64,000 nt of DNA, taken from DASQYE01 sp035940775 (GTDB taxonomy: Bacteria > Acidobacteriota > Blastocatellia > Pyrinomonadales > Pyrinomonadaceae). Positions 28,360 to 36,859 of this stretch are shown piece by piece. Each line of letters starts with the position of its first letter. The first letter of the stretch is position 1. Position numbers and translations under genes: made by a program. A model generated the notes under the pieces. The model made no database searches. It saw nothing but the letters and a program-made list of their open reading frames with translations, and was not told the origin of the DNA. The DNA is taken from positions 62,001 through 126,000 of the forward strand of contig DASZEN010000046.1 in assembly GCA_035940775.1 (NCBI GenBank). Reading direction: 5' to 3'.

Positions 28360-28788
28360 ATGAGCATACGACTTGCCGAAACAGACTCAGACATAGAGCG
28401 CTGTTTCCCTGTGATGTCGCAACTTCGCCCGCTGCTCGTCGCGAGCGATTTTCTGACGCGCGTCAGGCGGCAGGCCCAACAGGACGGCTATCTGCTCGCT
28501 TGCCTTGAAGAAGAGGGCCAGGTCAAAGCCGTCGCCGGTTTCAGGATTGCAGAGATGCTCTTTAGCGGGCGGCATCTGTACGTTGATGATCTGGTGACGG
28601 ATACGGCTGAGCGATCGAGAGGCTACGGCGGGGCGCTCTTTGACTGGCTGGTGGAATATGCCAGGGCGCAGAACTGTCAGCACTTCGAGCTTGACTCGGG
28701 CGTGCAGCGTTTTGAAGCTCACCGGTTCTACTTCACAAAGCGAATGCACATCAGCAGCTACCATTTCTCGCTCAAGCTCGACCCGTAA
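28360..28788 (+). CDS. GNAT-family N-acetyltransferase
   Basis: A 142-residue protein starting at MSIRLAETDSDIERCFPVM, the typical opening of a small GNAT enzyme; an open frame of 59 residues upstream looks non-coding. The acetyl-CoA binding motif A is VDDLVTDTAERSRGYGGALF and motif B is LDSGVQRFEAHRFYFTKRM. Family members acetylate amines, amino acids or proteins. It lies within the amine and PLP-enzyme cluster on the same strand, 145 bases after the reductase gene. The substrate cannot be told. Confidence 0.87.
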   Translation: MSIRLAETDSDIERCFPVMSQLRPLLVASDFLTRVRRQAQQDGYLLACLEEEGQVKAVAGFRIAEMLFSGRHLYVDDLVTDTAERSRGYGGALFDWLVEYARAQNCQHFELDSGVQRFEAHRFYFTKRMHISSYHFSLKLDP

Positions 28789-28943
28789 TTGTAAGAACCC
28801 TCCGGCCCGGGACGGCGCGGCGACCGTAGGTTTTCGACGCTCGTCAAACGCGCGGGCGGTCGTTTGATATGAACCATAACCCTTGAGAGGCAGCCGCGCC
28901 GCGTAGTTTCGGTAGTTTGAAAATGGAAGGGGACATCCCGAGT

Positions 28944-29330
28944 ATGACGAAGAAGATAGTCGAAACAGATAAAGCACCGTCGCCCGTTGGCCCATATTCG
29001 CAGGCCGTCATTGCGGGCCGACTGGTTTTCGCATCGGGCCAGACCTCGGTCGATCCGCAAACGGGCGAGTTGATCGACGGCGACATCGGCGCCCAGACCG
29101 CGCAGGTTTTACGTAATCTGGAGGCAGTGCTTGAGGCGGCCGGGAGCGGCCTCGAACACGTTCTTAAGGTGACGGTCTTTCTCGCCGACATGAATGATTT
29201 CGCCGCGATGAATGAAGCTTACGGGCGATTTTTCACTCGGGAACATCCGGCACGCACTACGATTCAGGCCGCCGCCCTGCCGCTACGGGCGCGCATCGAG
29301 ATCGAGCTTATAGCAGCCGTCGAGGAATAG
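28944..29330 (+). CDS. ridA: RidA family enamine/imine deaminase
   Basis: A 128-residue RidA/YjgF/YER057c protein: APSPVGPYSQAVIAGRLVFA, ASGQTSVDPQTGELI, KVTVFLADMNDFAAMNEAYG, and EHPARTTIQAAALPLRARIE with the family Arg that binds the substrate carboxylate. RidA hydrolyses reactive 2-aminoacrylate-like enamines made by PLP enzymes, so its place beside a transsulfuration-type lyase and a decarboxylase makes functional sense. The ATG at MTKKIVETDK was preferred; an upstream ATG in frame adds seven residues. Confidence 0.93.
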   Translation: MTKKIVETDKAPSPVGPYSQAVIAGRLVFASGQTSVDPQTGELIDGDIGAQTAQVLRNLEAVLEAAGSGLEHVLKVTVFLADMNDFAAMNEAYGRFFTREHPARTTIQAAALPLRARIEIELIAAVEE

Positions 29331-29414
29331 AAGGCGCACTACGACGGCGCATAGTATTGCACGCGGCACCGGCCGCGAGAGCAAAGTCAGGGCGCGCCCT
29401 AACGAAGGAGAATA

Positions 29415-30059
29415 GTGAATCGCAAACTTTTCACCTGTCACGGAGGGCAGCTCGTCCTTCCGGATCGAACGCTGGTGCTGGTCAGTCGCGAGGATGGCGG
29501 AAACCTGATCGCGATTCCTCCCAGAGAAGTATGGGAGAGAAGCGAGCTGACCCCGGTCGAGCTGATGCTCTGGTCTTTCTTAGTGGCGGCGACGGGAAAG
29601 GCTATGCTGGAGGTTTTGCCGCAGCTTGAGGGCGGGTGTATCAACTACTGGGACGCCGGAAACTGGGCGCTCAACGACCGGGCCGAGCCCTTAGGCGCGA
29701 AGACGGCCAGAGAGCATCGCAAAGTTCACCTGCACCTTCTCGGCAGAAGTCGCACGGCCACAGACCCGTCCTGGAGATGGGGAGAAGCGCCCGTATTTCC
29801 GGATTACGTCGAGCGCCATTCCTGGGCGTCGAAGTTTGAAAGACTCAGCGCCGGGGAATGCCGAAACATAGTGGCGCAGGTCGAAGCGAACTTGAAATCC
29901 CACTACGGCATGCACGCCAGCCACATCGCGCCCTCGTCCCCGTGCCGCGTGTGCGGGTATCCGACTCCCGTAGAGCCCGGACAAACGAAAGGCGTGTGCG
30001 CCGAGTGTCAACGCGCCTCTGAGCGGACGGAAATCAAAGGGCTGAGCAGAGATGAATGA
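29415..30059 (+). CDS. HIT-like protein with C-terminal zinc ribbon, function unknown
   Basis: A 214-residue protein with a GTG start and AAGGAG upstream. The central part GCINYWDAGNWALNDRAEP followed by EHRKVHLHLLGRS resembles the HIT superfamily, whose motif is HxHxHxx. Only two of the three His positions (HLH) are clear here, the first being replaced by Lys, with another His three residues before it. The C-terminus holds CRVCGYPTPVEP and CAECQ, a four-Cys zinc ribbon. It overlaps the HAD hydrolase gene by 8 bases, so the two are translationally coupled. The combination suggests a nucleotide-binding partner protein, but this is an inference. Confidence 0.6.
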   Translation: MNRKLFTCHGGQLVLPDRTLVLVSREDGGNLIAIPPREVWERSELTPVELMLWSFLVAATGKAMLEVLPQLEGGCINYWDAGNWALNDRAEPLGAKTAREHRKVHLHLLGRSRTATDPSWRWGEAPVFPDYVERHSWASKFERLSAGECRNIVAQVEANLKSHYGMHASHIAPSSPCRVCGYPTPVEPGQTKGVCAECQRASERTEIKGLSRDE

Positions 30060-30717
30060 GCCCGAGCTGGTCATCTTCGATTTGGCGGGAACGACTGTCA
30101 AAGACTGTGGGCAAGTGACCGCTGCGTTCACCGCCGCGCTCGGCCAGCACGGCATGGAGATTACATCCGAGCAGTTGATTAGCGTGCGGGGTTCCTCGAA
30201 AAGAGAGGCCGTGCGGCGATTGATTCCGGCAGGGCCGGATCATACGCGCCTCGCCGAATCGGTTTACGCTTCGTTTCGCGAAAACCTTGCGCACCGCTAC
30301 AGCGCCGGGGGCGTAGAGCCTGTCGAAGGTGCTGAGCGAATCTTCCGATGGTTAAGAGAGCGGGGCGTTCGCGTCGCTCTGAATACGGGCTTTGATCGCG
30401 ACATCACGGGATTGTTGCTGGCGGCCCTGAATTGGAAAGAAGCAATCGTGGATGCCGTGGTCTGCGGCGACGAGGTGAGACAGGGACGCCCCGCTCCATA
30501 CCTGATCTTTCGCGCGATGGAGGCAACGGGCACGACCAGTGTGCGACAGGTGGCTAACCTGGGAGATACTGTGCTCGACTTAAAGGCGGGACACAATGCC
30601 TGCGTGGGTTGGAATGTGGGCGTGCTTTCCGGCGCGCACGACAGGCGATTGATGGAGCGCGCGCCGCACACACACTTACTGCAATCGATAACAGAACTGC
30701 AACAGCTCTGGTTCTGA
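30052..30717 (+). CDS. HAD hydrolase, phosphonatase-like
   Basis: A 221-residue HAD-superfamily protein. Motif I is IFDLAGTTVKDCG: the xAGTT form, seen in phosphonoacetaldehyde hydrolases rather than the usual DGT of ordinary HAD phosphatases. Asp10 would be the nucleophile. Lys50 in RGSSKREAVRRL lies where phosphonatases carry the Schiff-base lysine in the cap domain. Motif III/IV is GDEVRQGRPAPYLIF and NLGDTVLDLKAGHNA. It therefore probably cleaves a C-P bond or acts on a related phospho-aldehyde; the alternative is a plain phosphatase. It overlaps the HIT-like gene and ends the plus-strand metabolic run. Confidence 0.82.
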   Translation: MNEPELVIFDLAGTTVKDCGQVTAAFTAALGQHGMEITSEQLISVRGSSKREAVRRLIPAGPDHTRLAESVYASFRENLAHRYSAGGVEPVEGAERIFRWLRERGVRVALNTGFDRDITGLLLAALNWKEAIVDAVVCGDEVRQGRPAPYLIFRAMEATGTTSVRQVANLGDTVLDLKAGHNACVGWNVGVLSGAHDRRLMERAPHTHLLQSITELQQLWF

Positions 30718-30974
30718 AGCTTGTAACCCGCGCCAGCTTCGCGGCGTCTTTATTCGCGAATGCTCTGTTCGGACGGCCCTTCACCCTTTCTCCTCAGCCA
30801 AACGGATCGTCGGGCAAATACAAACCTCGCCGCCCGTTTTTTTTCTTTGACCTTATAATTCATCAGATTATAGTTCCAGGCGCTTACTCTACGGTCTATC
30901 TATGGAGAGGCGGATTCGGCAGAAACAGCCGAACCACGCGCGGCGACGAGCGGGAGGGATAGCGGAACTTGATA

Positions 30975-31877
30975 ATGACGAGAACGAGAGCACGGTTTTG
31001 GGCGGGCTGCGTATTGCTCGCGCTCATTTCCACGGGCGCTTATGGCCAAAAGCAGGAGACAATCCTGACGTGCAAGGCCGAGGTCTTCGCCGCGTTGAAG
31101 CCTCTGCCCGAACTAAGGTACGGGTGCAGGCCCGATGAGTCGAATGATTACGACGAGGCGATTTTAAAACGGCCCGAAAGAATCAAGGCGATTCGTCGTT
31201 ACATCAGAACGCTCGAAACCTTTACTTACCGGGATTGGTGGAGATTCGACGTGGCGGATTTGAATCTCTGTTACTTTCGCGGAAAGCCGGGTCTGCTCGA
31301 TGCTGAAGAGAAAGAAAGGTTTGAGGGCGGGAATTATAGAATCAGTCTGATGGGTGATAACCTGATCCGGCTGCTACTCGTACCAGACCCCTGTTTCCAA
31401 CGTTACTATGGTGGATCGAACGCGTTCATTCTCTACAGGCGGAATGGAAGGGTTCTGGCGACGCAAGCCCTCGACGGATATTTTTCGAGAGCCGATAATT
31501 CCGTAGCCGTTGATTTCGCCACCTCCGGCCGCGAGCGCATCATCGAGGTCTCGACCTCGACCGGAGGCTTGCATCCATACATCACCAATCACTACTTCGT
31601 GATAGATCGCGGCACCGGCAAAGCCGTTCCGAAGAACCTGTTTAAGGTGGGCAGGAAACTGACCAATAGAATTACTTCGGTAATGATTCTGGGCGACGCG
31701 AGCGATGCGGGCTTGACCGCAGATGCCGCCGAAATGGAGATCATCAGGGGCCACAGGCTGGCGCGGGCCTTTAATATCTACGTGGATGATGTAGACGGAA
31801 AGATAGAAGCGCAGGGGAGTTCGCTGACCAGGAAAATCTACAGGTGGAATGGCCGGTTTTACGTGCAGGGAAGATAA
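30975..31877 (+). CDS. Exported protein of unknown function
   Basis: A 300-residue protein with a Sec signal peptide (RARFWAGCVLLALISTGAYG, cleavage near AYGQ). I preferred the ATG over a TTG two codons upstream. The mature protein has two acidic regions and repeated motifs of the type FILYRRNGRVLAT and VDFATSGRERIIEV, consistent with a beta-rich fold. I recognise no family. It stands between the metabolic block and a tiny basic protein with about 180 bases of spacing on each side, so no operon is evident. Confidence 0.7.
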   Translation: MTRTRARFWAGCVLLALISTGAYGQKQETILTCKAEVFAALKPLPELRYGCRPDESNDYDEAILKRPERIKAIRRYIRTLETFTYRDWWRFDVADLNLCYFRGKPGLLDAEEKERFEGGNYRISLMGDNLIRLLLVPDPCFQRYYGGSNAFILYRRNGRVLATQALDGYFSRADNSVAVDFATSGRERIIEVSTSTGGLHPYITNHYFVIDRGTGKAVPKNLFKVGRKLTNRITSVMILGDASDAGLTADAAEMEIIRGHRLARAFNIYVDDVDGKIEAQGSSLTRKIYRWNGRFYVQGR

Positions 31878-32057
31878 AGAGTTGTTCTTAAGCCATGCTT
31901 CGCCGAAGCCGGGCAGCGCCCGAAACCCGCAGCCGGGCGAGGGCTTGAGCGACCCCCGCTCTTTTACGGTGAAAGTGACGCTTGCAGGCCCCTTGCGCCT
32001 TATGAGATATTCGGCCCGTGCAAGACCGCTCAAGCATAGCCCGAAGGAGAGATTAAT

Positions 32058-32279
32058 ATGAATCGGAAAACCAAGTCCATAATCGATTTAGTGACCGGCA
32101 ACCCGATCAACGAGGACACGTCGCCTATTACCTCCGGCAAAGAAAAAAATCCGGCGGCCGTTGCGCTCGGCAAACTGGGAGGATTAAAGGGAGGGAAGGC
32201 GCGCGCCGAAAAGCTATCGCCCGGGAAGAGAACTGAGATCGCAAAGAAAGCCGCGCGGTCAAGGTGGTCTTCAAAGTAG
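32058..32279 (+). CDS. Small basic KGG-type protein, function unknown
   Basis: A 73-residue protein with GAAGGAGAG directly upstream. The C-terminal half carries the phrase AVALGKLGGLKGGKARAEK followed by LSPGKRTEIAKKAARSRW, a motif found on many small bacterial proteins of unknown role that are sometimes annotated as histone-like or nucleic-acid-binding. The basic, Gly/Lys-rich composition fits nucleic-acid contact but does not prove it. It is free-standing between an exported protein and the GTPase gene. Confidence 0.7.
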   Translation: MNRKTKSIIDLVTGNPINEDTSPITSGKEKNPAAVALGKLGGLKGGKARAEKLSPGKRTEIAKKAARSRWSSK

Positions 32280-32739
32280 CTTTATGTTTCAGCGAGAGCT
32301 GTTGAAGTCGCCTGGTTTTCAGCACCTCCAGGCTGAGGGCCAGTCCGCGTATCAAATTTTTAGCCGCGCGCAAAATCGGTATACTACCGGATAATCCTTC
32401 TCGAAGATTATCGTCCGAATAGACGCACCCTCGGGAATCGCTACCCATCGCCTCATGTGACGAGCGCCGCCTCGCCCGGACTGATTCACACGCGCCCGCG
32501 CAGCGGCCGCTCATTAGTATCTGGCTATCAAGCAGTCAGCCCTCAGTATCCCGGCATCGAGCCGTCCTTCCTTTATCTTCTGCGCCAGCTCAATCCGGCC
32601 CGGCCTGACCGCCTTCCACTATCGGAGGACGGGTGCGATGGCGTCCGGCCATCGACAAACGAGCGTGCGTAACTTTTTCGCCTCATCCGCCATATCAATT
32701 GTAAAGGTTAATCGCACATCCGTAAGGAGTACTAAAAAA
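32280..32739. other. Intergenic region upstream of the dynamin-like GTPase
   Basis: About 460 bases without a convincing gene. An open frame continuous with the GTPase begins at 32638 but lacks a proper start; the Shine-Dalgarno CGTAAGGAG at 32721-32729 identifies the true start. The promoter is presumably in this stretch. Confidence 0.4.
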
Positions 32740-35172
32740 ATGGGAGATACATACCCTGGCGCTCAGGTTGATGAGCGGGTCGAAATCATGGACGCCGCTT
32801 CACGGGACAGTGAAGACTGGCCAGCGAAGATCGAGACAGTCCTCGAACAACGCAAGCCTTACGCCGTCTGGCTACGGGGGGCTAAAAGCTATCTGAATGA
32901 TTTACAGGCGCAGCTAAACCGGCTGGATCAACAGCGGGAAGAGCTATCGACAGACCCCGTATTCCAACCCTACCTGCGGGGAATAGCTTTCGGGGATTTA
33001 ACCCGCCGGGCCGAAGAGCAGCAACAGCAGTTGAGCGAACTCGGGCGCAGGTTCGAGCGGGATACCTTGAACGTCGTCGTGGTCGGGACGGTCAATCAGG
33101 GTAAGAGTTTTCTTCTGAGAACGCTTTCGGGTCTGCCGCCGTCCGTCATTCCGGACCGTGGCAGCAGGCACAGCCAGCTAGACCCGCTGACCGGAGCGAG
33201 AAGCACTATCATCCACGAGAAAGGGGGGCCGATACGCGGCCGCGTGCTCTTTTACTCGGAGCAGAATCTGCTCGCCGTGCTCAACGACTATCGCGCCGAA
33301 TTGCTCAAAGCTTTAGGCCGCGCCCCGGACAACTCTTTGGTTGCGCCTTACCTCGACCTGGACGATTTCCAGCAGAGACCTCTGGCGCCCGAAGCCCAGG
33401 AGGCGGTGACGCCGGGGCGCTACGGAGCCTTGCTGAAGCAGTTGAAGAAGTACAAGCAGCTATTGGTCAACGACCGGTCGTATATCGGGCGCGCGCCGCT
33501 CGAAAACCTTTTGGAGAACGACATCCTCGGCTTCGTGACACAGAGCACGGCCGAAGAGGATGAGCGCAGAGCATACCTGCATCTGGCGGTCGAAGCGGTC
33601 GAGATCAAGTGCCAGTTTCCGCACGAGCGCGTCGGCAAGATCGCCCTGATCGATCTGCCCGGCTTGGGCGAAGCGACCTTAGGCGGGCCCGAGCGCCTCC
33701 TGCAAACCCTCAGACTGGACGCCGACATAGCGCTCTTCGTATGGAGGCCGATGCCGGGCGATTTGTTAGAGGGGAATGAACTCATAGGCCTGTACGACAT
33801 CTGCTATCAGGCGATGAAGCATATTCTCCCGCTCCACGAGTGGAGCTTTCTGGTGCTCAATCATGACCGGACGAACAATAATCTGGCCATTTGCGAAGAA
33901 GGGCTCAGGAAAATCCGTGAGAAGGAGGCGGTCTTCAAATTTTTCTCGGAAAGGATTTGCGACTGTTCGTCGCCCGAGGAGGTGCGCGATGAAGTCCTGC
34001 GCCACGTCTTGAATCACCTTGCGCTGAAGATAGGCGGGCTTGATCGAAGGGTCGCCGCGTCCTGCGCGCAGGCCATTGATGAGTTGACGAGGGACACGCT
34101 CGCGATGCTGCAAAAAGCGCTCGCGGCATTCGGCGGTGCGGCCGAAGGGCTTGATGAAAAAGAGTTCGAGCGGCTCTTTCTGGAGAAGTGGGAAGCGCTC
34201 AGCCTCGGCCTGAACAATCTTGTGGCCGAGTTGCAGGAAAAGGTGGACGCGCCCGATGAGTCGTTCGTTCGTGAGGTTAAGGATTCGCTCGAAGCATGTA
34301 AGTCGCACAAACTCCTCCTCAGTGCCGAGGGATTGCAGAAGGAGATCGATGCCGACACCTCGCTTGACCGAATCCTGATAAATCACCAGATTTGGATGCG
34401 CGCACAAATATCGGATTCCCTGCGCGTCCTCGACGGCGCGCTCGACCAGCCGCTGCTGGCGGTCAAGACCAGGGTGGCAAACATCTTCGACGCGGACGCC
34501 GGTCTCGGCAGTCTGGTTCAGCACAATCAGTTCGAGCCCTTATGTGAAAGCCTCGCCCTTTACAGTCCGCCTTTACGCGAGGCGTTCGATAATCTGGTCG
34601 ATTTCCGGATGTCGGCCAGGGGATTGATCGGTTATAAGATTCGCACAAAATTACAGGCGCTCGAACCACGCCGTACTCCCGCGAAGGCCGCGCCGATGGC
34701 CGAGTTGACGAGCGCAAGCCAGGAACCTGCCGAGCGCAAGGCAGCCGTCTGGGAAGAGCCGCCGTGGACTTTCAGGATCAAGACCCGTACGGAAAACGCC
34801 GCGAACAATAGCGCCGCTCAGAAACGAGACGGCGCTGACCAAATGGGAGGCGGTCATGCGTATCAGCACCTCGTCTCGCTCGTCTCAAACACTCTCGACG
34901 AGATTGAGAAAGCCCTCAGCGAAGATTATTCGCGCCCCAATCAGGTCGCGTATACCATCGTGGCCGACTTCGTCGATAGGGTCATTCACGCCCGGCAGAG
35001 CAAGACGGAATGGCGAAATGTGTATCGTAGTTTGAGAGAGAAGGTGTGGCCGCTCGAATACGAGCTGCGAAGACGACGCCAGCAAAAAAGGGAGCAGTGG
35101 TGCGCCTCTTTGCAAAGGGTGGTTGACGCCACGCGCCAGACCGCACCGACGCTTCCCATAGAGGCGCCCTGA
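32740..35172 (+). CDS. Dynamin-like large GTPase
   Basis: An 810-residue protein starting at an ATG with AAGGAG upstream. A P-loop GTPase domain is evident: G1 GTVNQGKS (residues 116-123), a G2-region Thr probably in the stretch before LDPLTGARSTIIHE, G3 IDLPGLGEATLGG, and G4-like LVLNHDRTNN. A long helical region follows (about 400-700), with a charged, Lys/Arg-rich C-terminus. Large size, a helical stalk and no other catalytic domain fit bacterial dynamin-like proteins, which remodel membranes and often act in phage defence or membrane repair. It is convergent with the TIR-like gene, 43 bases apart, and precedes the sigma/CHAT block. No membrane segment is visible. Confidence 0.82.
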   Translation: MGDTYPGAQVDERVEIMDAASRDSEDWPAKIETVLEQRKPYAVWLRGAKSYLNDLQAQLNRLDQQREELSTDPVFQPYLRGIAFGDLTRRAEEQQQQLSELGRRFERDTLNVVVVGTVNQGKSFLLRTLSGLPPSVIPDRGSRHSQLDPLTGARSTIIHEKGGPIRGRVLFYSEQNLLAVLNDYRAELLKALGRAPDNSLVAPYLDLDDFQQRPLAPEAQEAVTPGRYGALLKQLKKYKQLLVNDRSYIGRAPLENLLENDILGFVTQSTAEEDERRAYLHLAVEAVEIKCQFPHERVGKIALIDLPGLGEATLGGPERLLQTLRLDADIALFVWRPMPGDLLEGNELIGLYDICYQAMKHILPLHEWSFLVLNHDRTNNNLAICEEGLRKIREKEAVFKFFSERICDCSSPEEVRDEVLRHVLNHLALKIGGLDRRVAASCAQAIDELTRDTLAMLQKALAAFGGAAEGLDEKEFERLFLEKWEALSLGLNNLVAELQEKVDAPDESFVREVKDSLEACKSHKLLLSAEGLQKEIDADTSLDRILINHQIWMRAQISDSLRVLDGALDQPLLAVKTRVANIFDADAGLGSLVQHNQFEPLCESLALYSPPLREAFDNLVDFRMSARGLIGYKIRTKLQALEPRRTPAKAAPMAELTSASQEPAERKAAVWEEPPWTFRIKTRTENAANNSAAQKRDGADQMGGGHAYQHLVSLVSNTLDEIEKALSEDYSRPNQVAYTIVADFVDRVIHARQSKTEWRNVYRSLREKVWPLEYELRRRRQQKREQWCASLQRVVDATRQTAPTLPIEAP

Positions 35173-35215
35173 GTCGCTCTGACCTGCGCGGGGCCGCACG
35201 GTTGCTCTTTTATCT

Positions 35216-36547
35216 TTAGTCCGGGGTCAATTTGCTGGCACGAAACACAGGCAAGACCCGCAGGCTCTGGCCGTCGGGCCCGGTCGCCTTGCCATACCTG
35301 ACGGGCATCCAGAAATAACGAGGATGTTCGGCCTCTTTGATTTCAAAGAGTGTTCCGCATCTATGGCAATTAACGTATCCCTGTTGCACGGAGGTTTCGA
35401 GTTGAGCGGGCGTCAGGCGCACGAGATGCGGTTCGCGCAGCCAGAGAAAAGCGTTCAGGTCGATTCGCAGTTGCGGCCCGGCCTTTTTCTGGCACTCAGT
35501 GCAGGCGAGTAGAGGCTCGTTCCAAAACTCTTCACTCCACACGTGATCTTGAAAATACTTGAGGCGACCGATCAACGGTAACTGAGCGTAAAGACGCATG
35601 GGCTGTAATGACTCCGGCCCCATGCTTCCCGGATCAGTGTTGGCATACCAGCGCGCCATGCGCCTTTTCTCTTCCCTGTTGATAGGTGGCAGGAGGTTTT
35701 CCGGCGGGTCTTGAAGAGTATCGGTCGACGGGTCGAATAATCGTACCCGGGGGGCTCGCGTGTTGTTGGCTCGCCGGTATGCGACCGTCACCAGTTCGGC
35801 GCGCGTCCACCATGAGGCCATGTAATCATCGGTTCCATAAATCCACATCTCGTCGGCAGCGCCTATTTTCCTGTCAATCATACTCGCCAGTTGCCAGTGC
35901 CTGAACTCGGTCAATACCTCATCCTCGAAAACCAGCTCGCCCGGTCTGAGAAAGTTGACGGAACTGTGGGCCACTGCCTGAACCTCTCCGTTTTCGATAC
36001 GCTGTTTCAAACGCTCGACGGCCTTCAAATGACGGCTACGGTAGCTGATGAAAATCCGCCCGCGCTGGTTCCACCGGCCTTCCTGCTTTTTCAGAGAGCT
36101 GCGCATCAGCTTGAAGTAGTTAATGAAGCCCCGATTACCGTTCGGTTGGACGGCGTCTTGCAGCAGCTCCTTCACCTGTTTGCAGAGCCATTCGATAAGC
36201 TCCTCATTGCTCCTGTAAAGGGGCTGTGGATAGCTCGGAGCGCCGTCTTCGCGCAGCCCATAAAAGTTGAGGGGCAGGTAGGTGCGGCTCGCTACGAGCA
36301 CATGGTCAAGCACCATCGGCTGTGCTGTCGCCGCAGCGTAGTTATGGCCCGTCTCAACGCTCGCGTCGAAAATAACTATGTCGTCTTTGAGACAGGCGCG
36401 GAAGAGATCGGATTGCGTAGCTCTCTCGTACACCCTGACGTTGAGGTTGAATGCGTCGCGCGCCCGCTCGACGAAGGCACGGGCCAAAGCCTCGCCCTCC
36501 GGATTGCTCACGGCGAAGAGAGATACTGACGGTGAAGAAACTCTCAT
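35216..36547 (-). CDS. TIR-like domain protein with C-terminal zinc ribbon
   Basis: A 443-residue protein. Residues 1-130 form a Rossmann-like domain (LKDDIVIFDASVETGHNY) resembling nucleotide-sensing folds of conflict systems. Residues about 163-275 look like a TIR domain: RGRIFISYRSRHLKAVERL, IGAADEMWIYGTDDY and SWWTRAELVTVAY, where Glu251 is in the position of the catalytic Glu of TIR NADases. The C-terminus has two CxxC pairs (CTEC at 349-352, CHRC at 394-397), a zinc ribbon. No signal peptide is visible, so it is cytoplasmic. It is convergent with the dynamin-like gene. NAD cleavage is a guess from the motif; the arrangement suggests an effector or sensor. Confidence 0.65.
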   Translation of the reverse strand: MRVSSPSVSLFAVSNPEGEALARAFVERARDAFNLNVRVYERATQSDLFRACLKDDIVIFDASVETGHNYAAATAQPMVLDHVLVASRTYLPLNFYGLREDGAPSYPQPLYRSNEELIEWLCKQVKELLQDAVQPNGNRGFINYFKLMRSSLKKQEGRWNQRGRIFISYRSRHLKAVERLKQRIENGEVQAVAHSSVNFLRPGELVFEDEVLTEFRHWQLASMIDRKIGAADEMWIYGTDDYMASWWTRAELVTVAYRRANNTRAPRVRLFDPSTDTLQDPPENLLPPINREEKRRMARWYANTDPGSMGPESLQPMRLYAQLPLIGRLKYFQDHVWSEEFWNEPLLACTECQKKAGPQLRIDLNAFLWLREPHLVRLTPAQLETSVQQGYVNCHRCGTLFEIKEAEHPRYFWMPVRYGKATGPDGQSLRVLPVFRASKLTPD

Positions 36548-36859
36548 TACTCTACCTCCAGCTCAAACGGGGACGTGGGGTCGGCCGTGCGCTTCACACG
36601 CGAGCGCCGTCTTCGGGGAGCCCGGAATGGTTATCGAACGGCACGGCGAACGGAGTGCAGGTCACAAGAGCCTGTTCCCGCTCCATACTTTTGCACGCGG
36701 CCCCTTCTACTTTGTAATGTTCGAGCGAGAGAAATGTTACGTACTGTAAACGGCGGGCGGGCGGAGGCCGTCGCTTCGGATGAGCCGGATGCGTCGAGGG
36801 TCTTTCCGAGTCGGAAATTTCGGTCGCGTTTTCGCGGACGCGCAGCGGCGTCGATGGCC
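36548..36859. other. Intergenic region upstream of the TIR-like gene
   Basis: About 310 bases between the TIR-like start and the 3' end of the anti-sigma-like gene. Short plus-strand frames cross it but have no Shine-Dalgarno and an unnatural Arg/Ser-rich composition; none is supported. Confidence 0.4.
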
